From AP-15 sp963733945 (GTDB lineage Bacteria > Pseudomonadota > Alphaproteobacteria > ATCC43930 > CGMCC-115725): a DNA stretch of 64,000 nt. A program made the position numbers and the translations under genes. Shown piece by piece: positions 46,432-58,328 of the stretch (the stretch's first letter is position 1; every line of letters starts with the position of its first letter). The stretch is taken from positions 1-64,000 of the forward strand of contig CAVTFD010000035.1 of the NCBI GenBank assembly GCA_963733945.1, written 5' to 3'. Below the pieces are notes generated by a model, which saw only the letters and a program-made list of their open reading frames with translations, was not told the origin of the DNA and did no database searches.

Positions 46432-47376
46432 CTAGCGGCCTCGACCGGCTGCCAACACCACCCTTGCCAACGCGTCCCGGTCGGCAAGGGTCTCCATCAA
46501 GGTGCGGGTCGCGGTAAAGGGCAGATCTAGGCTCTCCATTGCCGCAATATCCGCCTCGTCGATCACATAATGGTCGAGAATATCGCCGTAATGGCGCGCC
46601 ACCGCGGCAGCCCCGACGGGCAGGCCGAGCTCAGCCATCATCTTGGCGGTGGGACCCTTGACGGCCTTGCCGCCGATGATCGGCGAGACCGCGACGACCG
46701 GCGCAGGACACGCGCGCAATGCGTCGCGCACGCCCGGCAGACTCAGGATTGGATCGACGCTGATAAACGGGTTCGACGGGCAGATCACGACAATGCGCAG
46801 GTTTCGGTCGGCGAGAGCTGCAAGGAAATCGGGGTGTGGGTGCGCCGTCTTCGCACCGGCAAAGGCGATCTCTCGAACCGGTGGGGCGCATTGCCGGCGA
46901 ACGAAATAATCCTGGAAATCGAGCCACCCTTCGGGAGTTAGCAGCCGGGTGCGCACCCGGTCGTCGCTCATCGGCAAAAGATGCGCCGAAATCCCGAGGC
47001 GGCGGCGGAAATCATCGGTGATTTGCGACAGGCTCTCGCCGGCGGCGAGGCGCCAGGTGCGCTCGATATGGGTGGCGAGATCGCCGTCGCCGAGCTTGAA
47101 CCAGGTCTCGCCGCCGAGGCTCTCGAGGGCGGCCATGAACGTCCAGGTTTCGTCGCGCCGGCCCCAGCCGGTTTCCGGGTTATCGATGCCGGCGAGGGTG
47201 TAAAGCAAGGTGTCGAGATCGGGCGAGACTGACAGTCCCAAATGCTCGAAATCGTCGCCGGTATTGGCGACCACCGTCAGCGCCCCCGGCGGCAGGGTGC
47301 GATAGAGGCCGAGCGCCAGCTTGGCGCCACCGATCCCGCCCGACAGCGCCAGGACAGAGCCTCGCTCCACGCTCAT
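46432..47376 (-). CDS. cofD: 2-phospho-L-lactate (or phosphoenolpyruvate) transferase, F420 synthesis
   Basis: A 314-residue transferase that makes F420-0 or its dehydro form from Fo and the guanylyl-activated three-carbon donor. It has the N-terminal LALSGGIGGAKLALGL, VVANTGDDFEHLGLSVSPDLDTLLYTLAG, ICPSNPFISVDPIL and VVAVSPIIGGKAVKGPTAKMM, all family hallmarks. The frame opens upstream to 47439, but the ATG at 47376 overlaps the cofE stop in an ATGA, so translation is coupled. In bacteria outside the actinobacteria, F420 genes are uncommon. fbiC (cofG/H) and cofC are not in the window. Confidence 0.95.
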   Translation of the reverse strand: MSVERGSVLALSGGIGGAKLALGLYRTLPPGALTVVANTGDDFEHLGLSVSPDLDTLLYTLAGIDNPETGWGRRDETWTFMAALESLGGETWFKLGDGDLATHIERTWRLAAGESLSQITDDFRRRLGISAHLLPMSDDRVRTRLLTPEGWLDFQDYFVRRQCAPPVREIAFAGAKTAHPHPDFLAALADRNLRIVVICPSNPFISVDPILSLPGVRDALRACPAPVVAVSPIIGGKAVKGPTAKMMAELGLPVGAAAVARHYGDILDHYVIDEADIAAMESLDLPFTATRTLMETLADRDALARVVLAAGRGR

Positions 47377-48140
47377 CGGAACAAATCGTGTTCGGCAGGG
47401 CGGATCAAGGCGGCGGCCGGCACCTCCGGGGCGGACCAATGGAGCCCGCGCACCAAGACCATCGGTAGGGCTTCATCGGCCTGGCCCATCAACAGTCCCG
47501 CGGCAGCGGCGATCTCGTCGGCAAAGCCGGTTTCGGTCACCAGCAGCTCACGCCCGAAGAGATCAGGCTGACCGCGCATGTCAATCACCGCCGGCAGCCC
47601 CGCGGCGCCCAGAGCGATGCCCACGGTCCCCTTTCGCCAGGCCCGGCCAAAGCTATCGCTGATGACGACACCGATCCGCACCGCGAAGGTGTCGATAATG
47701 TGCTGCTGCAGGCTCGCGGCTGAGGCGTCCGGGTCCTTCGGCAACAGCAACACGCGTTCCACCCCATCTTCCGTAGGGATGTTCGAGTGGTCGATGCCGG
47801 CGTTGGCCATGACAAAGCCGAGGCGGTGCTCCACGATCAGGAGCCCCGGGCGATGGCGCACCACCCGTTTTGACTCGCCGAGGACCACCTCAACAAAGCG
47901 TGGATCCTTGTCAAGCTCGGCAGCCAGAGCGATCGCCCGTTCCGAGGGCTGGACGGTCGCTACGTCGACGTACCGACCCTCGGCTTTGGAGACGATCTTC
48001 TGCGCCACAACCAAGACGTCGCCGTGTTCCGGGACCAGCCCGTTTGCAGCGAACGCCTCCGTCGTGATGGCACCGAGATCGTCCCCAGGCTCGACCAGCT
48101 TGATGCCGGTCAGCGCCTTGATCGTAACTTCAGGGATCAT
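47373..48140 (-). CDS. cofE: Coenzyme F420-0:L-glutamate ligase
   Basis: A 255-residue GTP-dependent ligase that adds the glutamate tail to F420-0. The family motifs are visible: HGDVLVVAQKIVSKAEGR, the metal-site region GFVMANAGIDHSNIP and VVISDSFGRAWRKGTVGIALGAAG. It is the single-domain archaeal-type length; mycobacterial FbiB carries an extra nitroreductase-like domain that is absent here. It overlaps fgd by four bases upstream and cofD by four bases downstream (both ATGA), which indicates a tightly coupled operon. Confidence 0.95.
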   Translation of the reverse strand: MIPEVTIKALTGIKLVEPGDDLGAITTEAFAANGLVPEHGDVLVVAQKIVSKAEGRYVDVATVQPSERAIALAAELDKDPRFVEVVLGESKRVVRHRPGLLIVEHRLGFVMANAGIDHSNIPTEDGVERVLLLPKDPDASAASLQQHIIDTFAVRIGVVISDSFGRAWRKGTVGIALGAAGLPAVIDMRGQPDLFGRELLVTETGFADEIAAAAGLLMGQADEALPMVLVRGLHWSAPEVPAAALIRPAEHDLFR

Positions 48141-49141
48141 CCGCCGAACTTGGCGCGCAGCAATGGCAACACGCGCTCGGCATAAAGCTTCAGAAAGCGC
48201 GCCTGGTCGGGGCCGGGGGCGTGGAACACGAGATGGCTGAAGCCGAGCTCGACATAGGGACGGATCTGCTCGACCTGCGCCTCGGGATCGGACGAGACGA
48301 TCCAGCGGCTGGCCGCGCGGTCGAGCGGCAAGGAGGCGGCGAGCCGCTCCATCTCGACCGGGTCCTCGACCCCGACCTTTTCCTCCGGCGACAGAGCGAG
48401 GGCCGCCCAGTGTCTTGTGTCCTCCTTGGCGCGCACCGCGTCGGTGTCGAACGACACCTTGACCTCGATCATCTTCTCAAGGCTCGCGCTCTCGCGGTGG
48501 GCCCTGACGAGGCCTTCGCCGACCTTGCCGACCAGGTCGGTGTAGAGCTGGGGGTTCTTCCCGCTGGTGCAGATGAAGCCCTCGGCAACCTGGCCGGCCA
48601 TCGCCGCAGCAAGCGGGCCCGAAGCGGCGACCCAGATCGGCACCTTCTCTTTGGGCTTGTCGTAAATCGTCGCGTTTTCGGTGCGATAGAACTGGCCGGC
48701 GAAGCTGACCCGGTCCTCGGTCCACAATTTGTTAATCAGCGCGATCAACTCGCGTAGCCGGTCGCGCCGTTCCTTGGGGCCCGGCCATTTGATGCCGCTC
48801 GACGGCACCTCATTGAGCAACTCGCCGGTGCCGACGCCGAGTACGACCCGTCCCGGAAACATCGTTCCGAGCGTGCCGAAAACCTGGGCGATGACGGACG
48901 GGTGGTAGCGGAAGGTCGGGGTCAACACGCTGGTGCCGATCACCACCCGCTGCGTGCGCGCGCCGAGCGCGCCGAGCCAAGCGAGCGCCGACGGGGCATG
49001 ACCGTCGGTATGCTTCCACGGCTGGAAGTGATCGCTGACAAAGACCGAGTCGAACCCGACCGTTTCGGCCAGGCACGAGAAGTCAAGCAATTCGCGCGGT
49101 CCGAACTGCTCGGCCGACGCTTTGTATCCAAGCTTCAGCAA
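48137..49141 (-). CDS. fgd: F420-dependent sugar-6-phosphate dehydrogenase, FGD-like
   Basis: A 334-residue LLM-family enzyme that closely resembles Mycobacterium FGD1, which oxidises glucose-6-phosphate to reduce F420. Matching segments include LKLGYKASAEQFGPREL, SDHFQPW (active-site His and Trp in FGD1), TSVLTPTFRYHPSVIAQ, GVGTGELLNEV (catalytic Glu) and GFICTSGK (phosphate-binding Lys). At the second phosphate-binding position the sequence reads MER where I recall MEK in FGD1, so the sugar phosphate might differ. It overlaps cofE. Together they supply F420 and keep it reduced. The preceding LLM gene at 49206 is probably in the same operon. Confidence 0.88.
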   Translation of the reverse strand: MLKLGYKASAEQFGPRELLDFSCLAETVGFDSVFVSDHFQPWKHTDGHAPSALAWLGALGARTQRVVIGTSVLTPTFRYHPSVIAQVFGTLGTMFPGRVVLGVGTGELLNEVPSSGIKWPGPKERRDRLRELIALINKLWTEDRVSFAGQFYRTENATIYDKPKEKVPIWVAASGPLAAAMAGQVAEGFICTSGKNPQLYTDLVGKVGEGLVRAHRESASLEKMIEVKVSFDTDAVRAKEDTRHWAALALSPEEKVGVEDPVEMERLAASLPLDRAASRWIVSSDPEAQVEQIRPYVELGFSHLVFHAPGPDQARFLKLYAERVLPLLRAKFGG

Positions 49142-49205
49142 CGGCTGCTCCTATATTCAGAGGCGTTTTCCCTCACCCCGCTGGAGTGAAGGCACTTCGT
49201 TTGGT

Positions 49206-50159
49206 CTAGATTTTTGCTAGCACGTCGTCGCGAAAGCGGCGCATGTTGGCGATCATTGCGTCGGCGGTGGCGCCGTCGAAATTGAAATCGACATGGCCGA
49301 CGCCGAACTCTTTGAAAGCCTTTAGGTCGTCAATGATGTCCGCGGTTTCGCCTGAGAACAGCCGTCGCTCGCCGTCATCGGCACGCGCCGGCAAGGATTT
49401 CCCCATGCCAGTGATGCGATAGGCGAGAGCGATTTTGGCCGGATCGCGGCCGGCCTCACGGGTCAATCGGCGCAACCGTTCCACCCCAGCTGCGAAGCGC
49501 TTCATCGAGTCGAGCCGGTGCTGCGGATTGGTGCCGATCGGATACCAGCCGTCGCCGAGCGTGGCAGTGCGGCGCAGCGCCGGCCCGCTTTCGCCGCCGA
49601 CCCAAATCGGCGGGTGCGGCTTCTGCACCGGCTTGGGCTCGAACAGCACATTGGCGAACTTGACGTATTTGCCCTCGAAGCGAGGGTCGTCCTTGGTCCA
49701 CAGCTCGCGGCAAGCCATCAGATACTCGTCGGTTACGGCACCCCGCTCTGGGAATGGCGGCACCCCTAGCGCTTGGAATTCCTCTTTCATCCAGCCGGCG
49801 CCGATGCCGAAGGTCAGCCGGCCATTCGACAGCGCATCGATCGTGGCGAGCATCTTGGCCAGCAGCACGGCGGGGCGGTGCGGGACGACGGTGACCGAGG
49901 TCACGAGGCGCAGCCGTGAGGTCTTGCCGGCGACGAATGCAACCGCGGTCAGCTGCTCGTGCCGGTCGCCGCGCGAGCGGCCGGGAAACTCGCCGGTATC
50001 GCTGTAGGGATAGCGGGCCTCGATGTCCCGGGGGATGACGACATGGTCGCTGATCGTGGCATAGTCGTAGCCCAGCTTCTCGCCCTCGACGGCGATGCGG
50101 GCGAGATTCTCCGGCGTGGCGAGCGAACCGCTGACCGGCGCGCCGAACCCGTACTGCAT
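49206..50159 (-). CDS. LLM-class F420-dependent oxidoreductase
   Basis: A 317-residue luciferase-like TIM-barrel enzyme with ARIAVEGEKLGYDYATISDHVVIP, LATIDALSNGRLTFGIGAGWMKEEFQALGVPP and PIWVGGESGPALRRTATLGDGWYPIG, the pattern of the F420-dependent Rv-type group. It lies 64 bases upstream of fgd on the same strand, so it is likely the first gene of the fgd-cofE-cofD operon and a consumer of reduced F420. The substrate is unknown. The ATG at 50159 has no clear ribosome binding site. Confidence 0.85.
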   Translation of the reverse strand: MQYGFGAPVSGSLATPENLARIAVEGEKLGYDYATISDHVVIPRDIEARYPYSDTGEFPGRSRGDRHEQLTAVAFVAGKTSRLRLVTSVTVVPHRPAVLLAKMLATIDALSNGRLTFGIGAGWMKEEFQALGVPPFPERGAVTDEYLMACRELWTKDDPRFEGKYVKFANVLFEPKPVQKPHPPIWVGGESGPALRRTATLGDGWYPIGTNPQHRLDSMKRFAAGVERLRRLTREAGRDPAKIALAYRITGMGKSLPARADDGERRLFSGETADIIDDLKAFKEFGVGHVDFNFDGATADAMIANMRRFRDDVLAKI

Positions 50160-50579
50160 CTATGCCTCCCGGCAACTGATTGGTGCCGAGCCTAGGGTAG
50201 CAGGCTCGGAGCGGTTTGGCTCGCCAGGAATCGGGGTATTCAGTCGGCGATTCTGGGATGGGTTGGCGCGATCGGCTCCCGACAGCGCAAATAGATTGGC
50301 GTGTGACGACGACGAGGACGTTTGCTGACAACCGAAAGTGAGGCTGGTCCCCCGACGATCGCTTGAAGCAAGCTTTGTTTTGTGACAAAATAAAGTCAAC
50401 GTACGGTAATGATATGCAATCGCCTCATTTAAGGTGTGTTTGGGGTTGCGCAGAGTCCGAGACCAAGTGTAGCCTAAGAATTCATTTACGGACTGTTACG
50501 CGGGTTTACAAAAATTTACGCTGGCGATATGCCGGAGCGCGCATTCTGGCCAATGAAATCCTAGAGCAGGGAGAGCGGT
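50160..50579. other. Intergenic region, divergent promoters, no gene seen
   Basis: About 420 bases between the LLM gene (leftward) and the LuxR-type regulator (rightward). The right half (50370-50540) is AT-rich, with TTTGTGACAAAATAAAG and TTTACAAAAATTTACG stretches, the latter partly symmetrical. Promoter elements are likely here. No frame has a convincing protein. Confidence 0.4.
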
Positions 50580-51338
50580 TTGGAATATCTGCGTTCGCCA
50601 GGTTCGGCCCACGACGTTGCGGTAGATTATCCGCAGGGTGTGGCGCTTGAGTTTGCCGAGCCAGCTCGGCGCCACCTCGCGATCATCGACCAAAGCCGGT
50701 TGCGGCGTGATTGCCTCAAACTGGCGCTCGGCCAACAACCCAGACGATGGCGGGTCACCGATGTTCCGCTGGCCGCAGATCTTTTGAGGCTCGTGCGGGA
50801 GGGCGAGAGCGTCGCGGTGATTTTGCTCGGCGCCTCGACTTGCGGGCATGTCGATCTGGCCGACCTTGCCCTTTTGGTGGCTTCGGTGCCCCACATCCCG
50901 ATTTTGGTGACCGCTGACTGTGACGATCCGGAGCGCGCCCACGCGATCCTGCGCTCGGGCGCCCGCGGTTTTCTGCCGATGAATCTCAGCCTCAAAGTGC
51001 TGGTGGCCGCGCTCGAGCGCATCCGTGCTGGGGGAACCTATGTTCCCTTGGAACTCACCGCGCCCGCGCCTCCGGCTACGCCGGAGAAGTCCTCTCGCTC
51101 TCCGTGGCAAGAACTGACGCGACGCCAGCGCGATGTCCTGGCGCTGATCTCTGAGGGGAAACCGAACAAGTTGATTGGCGATGCCCTGACCATGTCCGAA
51201 AGCACGGTCAAGGCCCATGTGAAGCAGATCATCAAGCGCCTTCACGTCGCTAACCGCACCCAGGCGGCATTGCTGGCGACCCGTCGCAACCACAGCGGTC
51301 TCGGAGCCATTGGGCAAGTAGCCGAACGGGTATTGTAA
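50580..51338 (+). CDS. LuxR-family response regulator with degenerate receiver domain
   Basis: A 252-residue protein. The N-terminal half has the receiver fold (HLAIIDQSRLRRDCLKLAL, HIPILVTADC, ARGFLPMNLSLKVLVAALERI), but the position of the phosphoacceptor Asp (VILLGASTCGHVDLADL) has no Asp, and the conserved Lys before the Pro is changed (FLPMN). It therefore probably does not take phosphate. The C-terminal LuxR helix-turn-helix is intact (LTRRQRDVLALISEGKPNKLIGDALTMSESTVKAHVKQIIKRL). The start is TTG at 50580, with AGGGAG before it. It precedes acs by 82 bases and may control it (inference). Confidence 0.85.
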   Translation: MEYLRSPGSAHDVAVDYPQGVALEFAEPARRHLAIIDQSRLRRDCLKLALGQQPRRWRVTDVPLAADLLRLVREGESVAVILLGASTCGHVDLADLALLVASVPHIPILVTADCDDPERAHAILRSGARGFLPMNLSLKVLVAALERIRAGGTYVPLELTAPAPPATPEKSSRSPWQELTRRQRDVLALISEGKPNKLIGDALTMSESTVKAHVKQIIKRLHVANRTQAALLATRRNHSGLGAIGQVAERVL

Positions 51339-51420
51339 ACCGTTCGGCACGGCGGAATAATCCTCGGCGATCCCGCGCGGCGCGGTAACCGGCGCCGCCA
51401 GCCGACGAGGAAAAAGTGCC

Positions 51421-53363
<1,943 letters not shown>

Positions 53364-53377
53364 TCGGCGGCCTGCGG

Positions 53378-56300
53378 TCAGCCCAGCATTTGGCGCAACT
53401 GGCGGGCGGCGACGACCAGCATCGCAAGATCGGAGGCGCCGGCGGCGCGCATATCGGTGGTGATCGCGTCAGCCGGGGCGAGTTCGGCGGCATGCGCCTG
53501 CACCCAGGCGGCGAGCGGGTCGGCCATGCTGTTGGCGCCCTTCAGGATCCGCTCGGCGAGATCGGCCTGCAGCGCATAAAAATCCTCGATCAAGGTGGCG
53601 GCGGCGGCCCGCTGCCAGGCGGTCTCCGCCGGCAGGCGGCGCGCCATATCACGCAATTCGTCGAAGGCGAAGCGGGCGCCGACCCGGTAAAAGGTTTGCG
53701 CGGCGGGGGCGATCGGCTGGGCCGCGCGTGCGGCCAATTCGCCGACCTCGAGGGAAGTGGTCAGGAATATCACCCCGCTGAGGCGCACAGCGAGCGCCTG
53801 CGGCACGCCGGCAGCAGCAAATCGTGCAGCGCGCTCATCAAACAACGCCCGCTCGCCCGGCGGCAGCAGCTCCGCCATTATCGCAGCAAGGTTTCGGACT
53901 GCCGGCCCGAAACGCGCAATTTCGCTGCCAATGTCGAGCCTATTGGCTCGCAACAGCCATCCGGCGGCATGCTCAACGACTGATCCGATCTCGAACAGCA
54001 TCTCAGTCTGCATCGGGGCCGCTACCTTATTATCGAGCGCCTCGATCTCGGCCCAGAGATTCCGCAGATCGAATATTTCGCACGCGATCAAATAGGCCCG
54101 GGCGATCTCGGGCGCGGTCCGACCAGTGCGCGCCCGCATTTCGCTGATAAAGGTGATGCCGGCACGATTGACGAGATCGTTGGTGACAGCGGTGGCGGTA
54201 ATCTCGCGGCGAAGCGGGTGGGTCGGGATCAGCATCGCGAGCCGGTCGCGCAATGCCGCCGGGAAATAGCTCAGCAGCTGGTCGGCCAACTCAGGCGCGT
54301 CGGGCAGATCCGAGGCCAAAATCTCTACGTCGAGCGCTAGCTTGGCATAGGCGAGCAATACCGCGAGCTCGGGTCGGACCAGTCCCTGGCGCTGCGCCGC
54401 GCGCAGCGGCGAGGGTTTCGTCGTCGGGGAGGAATTCGAGCGCGCGGTCGAGTCGACCCGACCGTTCGAGCTCGCGGATCAACCGCGCCTGCCGGTCGAG
54501 AGCGCCGACGCCGCGCGCCTCGGCCACCGACAGTGCTTCGCCTTGCAAGTAGTTGTCGCGCAATACCAAGGCCGCGACATCCCCGGCCATACCGTGGAGT
54601 AAGGGCTCGCGTTCCTCCGCCGCCAGCGCCCCGGCGGCAATGGCGCGGTCGATCAGAATCTTGAGGTTCACCTCGTGGTCGGAGGTGTCGACGCCGGCCG
54701 AATTGTCAATCGCATCGTTATCGATTCGGCCGCCTTTTAGGGCATAGGCGACGCGCCCGCGCTGGGTCACCCCGAGATTGGCGCCCTCGCCGATGACCTT
54801 GGCGCGAACCTCGTCAGCGTTGATGCGCAGCGCATCGTTGGCGCGGTCGCCGACCTCGGCATGGGTTTCCTGCGACGCCTTGATAAAGGTGCCGATCCCG
54901 CCGAACCACAACAAATCGACCGATGCCGCCAATAGCTTGCGGATCAGTTCAGCGGGGGTCAGCCGATCTGCGTCGACGGCGAATACGCGCTTCATCTGCG
55001 GACTGATCGCGATCGATTTGGCGCTGCGTTCGAAGACGCCGCCGCCCTCGGAGATCAGTGTGCGGTCGTAGTCCGTCCAGCTCGAACGCGGCAGGCGAAA
55101 CAGACGTTCGCGCTCGACGAAGCTCCGCGCGGGGTCGGGATCGGGATCAACAAAGACATGACGGTGATCGAAGGCAGCGAGCAGCCGCAGGTGCCGCGAC
55201 ATCAGCATGCCGTTGCCAAACACGTCGCCCGACATGTCGCCCACCCCAACCACGCTCAGATCGCTCGTTTCGAGGTCTCGCCCGAGTTCTCGGAAGTGGC
55301 GCTTGACGAGTTCCCAGGCGCCGCGCGCGGTGATGCCCATCGCCTTGTGGTCGTAGCCGACCGAGCCGCCAGAGGCAAAGGCGTCGCCGAGCCAGAACCC
55401 GTATTCTTCCGCGATCGCATTGGCATAGTCGGAGAATGTCGCGGTGCCCTTATCGGCCGCGACAACAAGGTATGGGTCGTCGGCGTCGTAGCGGACGACC
55501 CGCGGCGGCGGCACTATGCGGTGGCCATCGGCGCCTTCGGCGGCGATATTGTCGGTAAGATCGAGCAGGCCCCGTATCAAGATCTTGTAGCATTCTACCG
55601 CCTCGGCCGCGAGTTGATCGCGCAGATCGGGCGGCCGCTTGACGACAAAGCCGCCCTTCGATCCGACCGGCACGATGACCGCGTTCTTGACCGTCTGTGC
55701 CTTCATCAGGCCGAGGATCTCGGTGCGGAAATCCTCCTTTCGATCCGACCAGCGAATCCCGCCGCGAGCGACCCTGCCGGCGCGCATGTGCACGCCCTCC
55801 ATCCGCGGGCTGTAGACGTAGATTTCGAATAGCGGCCGCGGCAGCGGCAGCAGGTCGATCTCGCTGCTGGCGAGCTTGACCGCGAGATAAGGCTTTGGCT
55901 CTCCGGAAGGCAGTTGCTGAAAATAGTTCGTCCGCACGGTCTTCAGAATGAGCGCGAGGTAGTTGCGCAGGATGCGGTCCTCATCGAGGCTTGTGACCGC
56001 ATCGAGCGCGTGATCGATCGCCTGGACTTCGCCCAGCGCCGCGAGCGAGGGGTCCGCAGCGGCCGGATCAAAGCGGATCTCGAACAGCCGCACGAGCCGG
56101 GCGGCGACGTCGGGATGGGCGCCCAGCGTGTCTTCCATATAGGCTTGACTGAACGTGGTCCCGGCTTGTCGCAGCAGCTTGGCGTAGAGGCGGAGCACTG
56201 TGACCTGGCGGCAGGAGAGTCCGCCGGCCAGCACGAGGCGGTTGAAGCCGTCGCTCTCGACTCGGCCGGTCCATACCGCGACGAGCGCCTCCTCGAAACG

Positions 56301-58242
56301 CGCTCTAACCGCGGCGGAAATGGCGGCCGTTGCGGCATCGCCGGCGAGCTCGAATTCGTGGACCCAGACAGCGCCGCGGTCGACGCTGTCGATACGGAAA
56401 GGCTCTTCGGCGACAACTCGAAGTCCGAGGTTTTCGAGCATCGGCAGCACGTCCGAAAGGATCACCTGCTGTTGTGCCCGATAGAGCCGTAGCCCGGGCC
56501 GCCCGTTCGCGGCGGGATGGAGGGAAACCTCCAATGGCGAGCCGGCCAGCGCGTTCTCGATCCGCGGCAGGTCGGCGATCGCCTGGGCGGGCTGTGTCAG
56601 GGCTTGGTACGCGATCGGGAAAGGTTTCAGGCGGCGCAGCCGGTCTTGTGCCTCAGCCTCGCCGAAAGCCTCGAGCGCGGCCTCTTCGAGGCGGTCCGAC
56701 CAGTTTCGTCCTGCCTCTGCCAACCGCTTCTCGAGTTCGGCGGCATCGACCGCCGGCACCGCGCCACGGGTGGTGCGGATGATGAACTGGACGCGCGCCA
56801 GCACCGATTCATCGAGATGCGTGTAAAACGCGGAAAGCTGACCGGCAAAAGCCTGTTCGAGGATCACAGCGAAGCGCTCGGCGCAGAACGCTGTCATACC
56901 GCTCGCGCGGCACATAGACGAGGCAGGACACAAAGCGTTCGAGCGGGTCGCAGCGGATGAACAGCGCGATGCGCTGCCGCTCCTGCAAATTGAGGATGCC
57001 GATGACCGTCTCGAATAGCTGGTCTTCGCCGCTCTGAAACAGCTCGTCGCGCGGCAAAGTGTCGAGGATGTGCAGCAGGGCCTTGCCGTCATGTCCGGTC
57101 GGCGACAGCCCGGCGCGCGCGACTATATGGCGGACTTTGCGCCGCAGCAGCGGGATCGCGCGTGGGCTGCAGCTGTAGGAGATCGAGGTGAACAGCCCGA
57201 GAAACAGCCGGACGCCGACGACATTCCCGTTTGCGTCGAACCGGCGCAGGCCGATCGCATCCATGTGCGCAGTGCGATGAACCGTGGCGCGGCGGTTCGA
57301 TTTGGTGATGATCAGAAGCTCGCGGCGGCGGACGAAATCCTGCACGTCGGGCGGCAGCGAGGACAGGTCGCGCAGCCCGCCGAAGACCCGATAGCCGGGA
57401 TTGCATAAAATTCCGAGCGCCGGTCGGGTCGGTTCGGCCGCACCGTTGAAGTCGTATTCGCGGTAGCCGAGAAAGGTAAAGTTGTCGTCGTCGAGCCAGC
57501 GCAGAAAATCCTGGACTTCGGCGAGTTCGGCTGCCGGCGCCGGGAGTCCGGGCGGGCCGGGCAGTTCGTCGAGCAGTGCGCGCAGGGTCTCGCGCATTGG
57601 CTGCCAGTCGGTGACCGCGGCCCGGACGTCGCCGAGGACGCCCGCCAAGGTCTGCGTCAGGAGCGCGAGGTTCGCCGGATCGGGTTCACGGGTGATCTCG
57701 ATGTGCATCCACGATTCGCGCGAACCAGCGGCGTCGGTCTTGCCGATCTCGTGCAGCCGGCCGCCCGGAAGGCGTTCGACGGTCAGGATCGGATGGATCA
57801 CGAGATGGACGACGCGGTCGCCGGCGTTTATCGCCCCGGTCACCGAATCGACGAGAAACGGCATGTCGTCATTGACGATCTCGACGATCGTGTGCGCTGA
57901 GGACCAGCCATCGGCCGCGATTTCGGGGTTGTAGACTCGGATCTTGGCCTGGCCCGGACGGCGGCGCTCCGCAAAATGCCACAGCGACAGCGCGGCCCCG
58001 CTCAGGTCGCGCGGGCTGCGCCCGACGACGTCAGCCGGCGGCGCATGTTCGTAGTAGGCGCCGATGACCCGCTCTGCGGTGGCGTGGTCCGCCGGGTCGA
58101 GCACCTCTTTGGCGAGCGCCACCGCCTTGCGGACGAGCTTTGCCTTCTTCGCTTCAGCCGGCGGCTTGGCTTGGCTGGTCGCCTTGGTTTCGGCAGCGTC
58201 TTTGCGGTCGCCTGGCGGCGACAGTTCGATCGTGTCGGTCAT
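53378..58242 (-). CDS. gdhB: NAD-specific glutamate dehydrogenase, large type, two frameshifts
   Basis: A protein of about 1,600 residues of the large GDH180 type that deaminates glutamate to 2-oxoglutarate for catabolism. Three frames join in order. The N-terminal part (58242 to about 56895) includes VYNPEIAADGWSSAHTIVEIV and FVDSVTGAIN-like segments. The middle part (about 56895 to 54400) holds the catalytic region with RGGIRWSDRKEDFRTEILGLMKAQ and VIVPVGSKGGFVVKR. The C-terminal part (about 54395 to 53378) includes LAYAKLALDVEILASDLPD. A one-base shift at about 56890 and another at about 54400 join them. Two independent errors in one gene again point to sequence quality. It ends just after the convergent acs. 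Confidence 0.88.
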
Positions 58243-58328
58243 CGAGCCTTAGAGACTGGCTACTCCCTTGCGTCCGGGCAAGGTGTTTAACGCGTCGAGG
58301 ATTGTGGAAAGTGCCGCCGGACTGGGCG

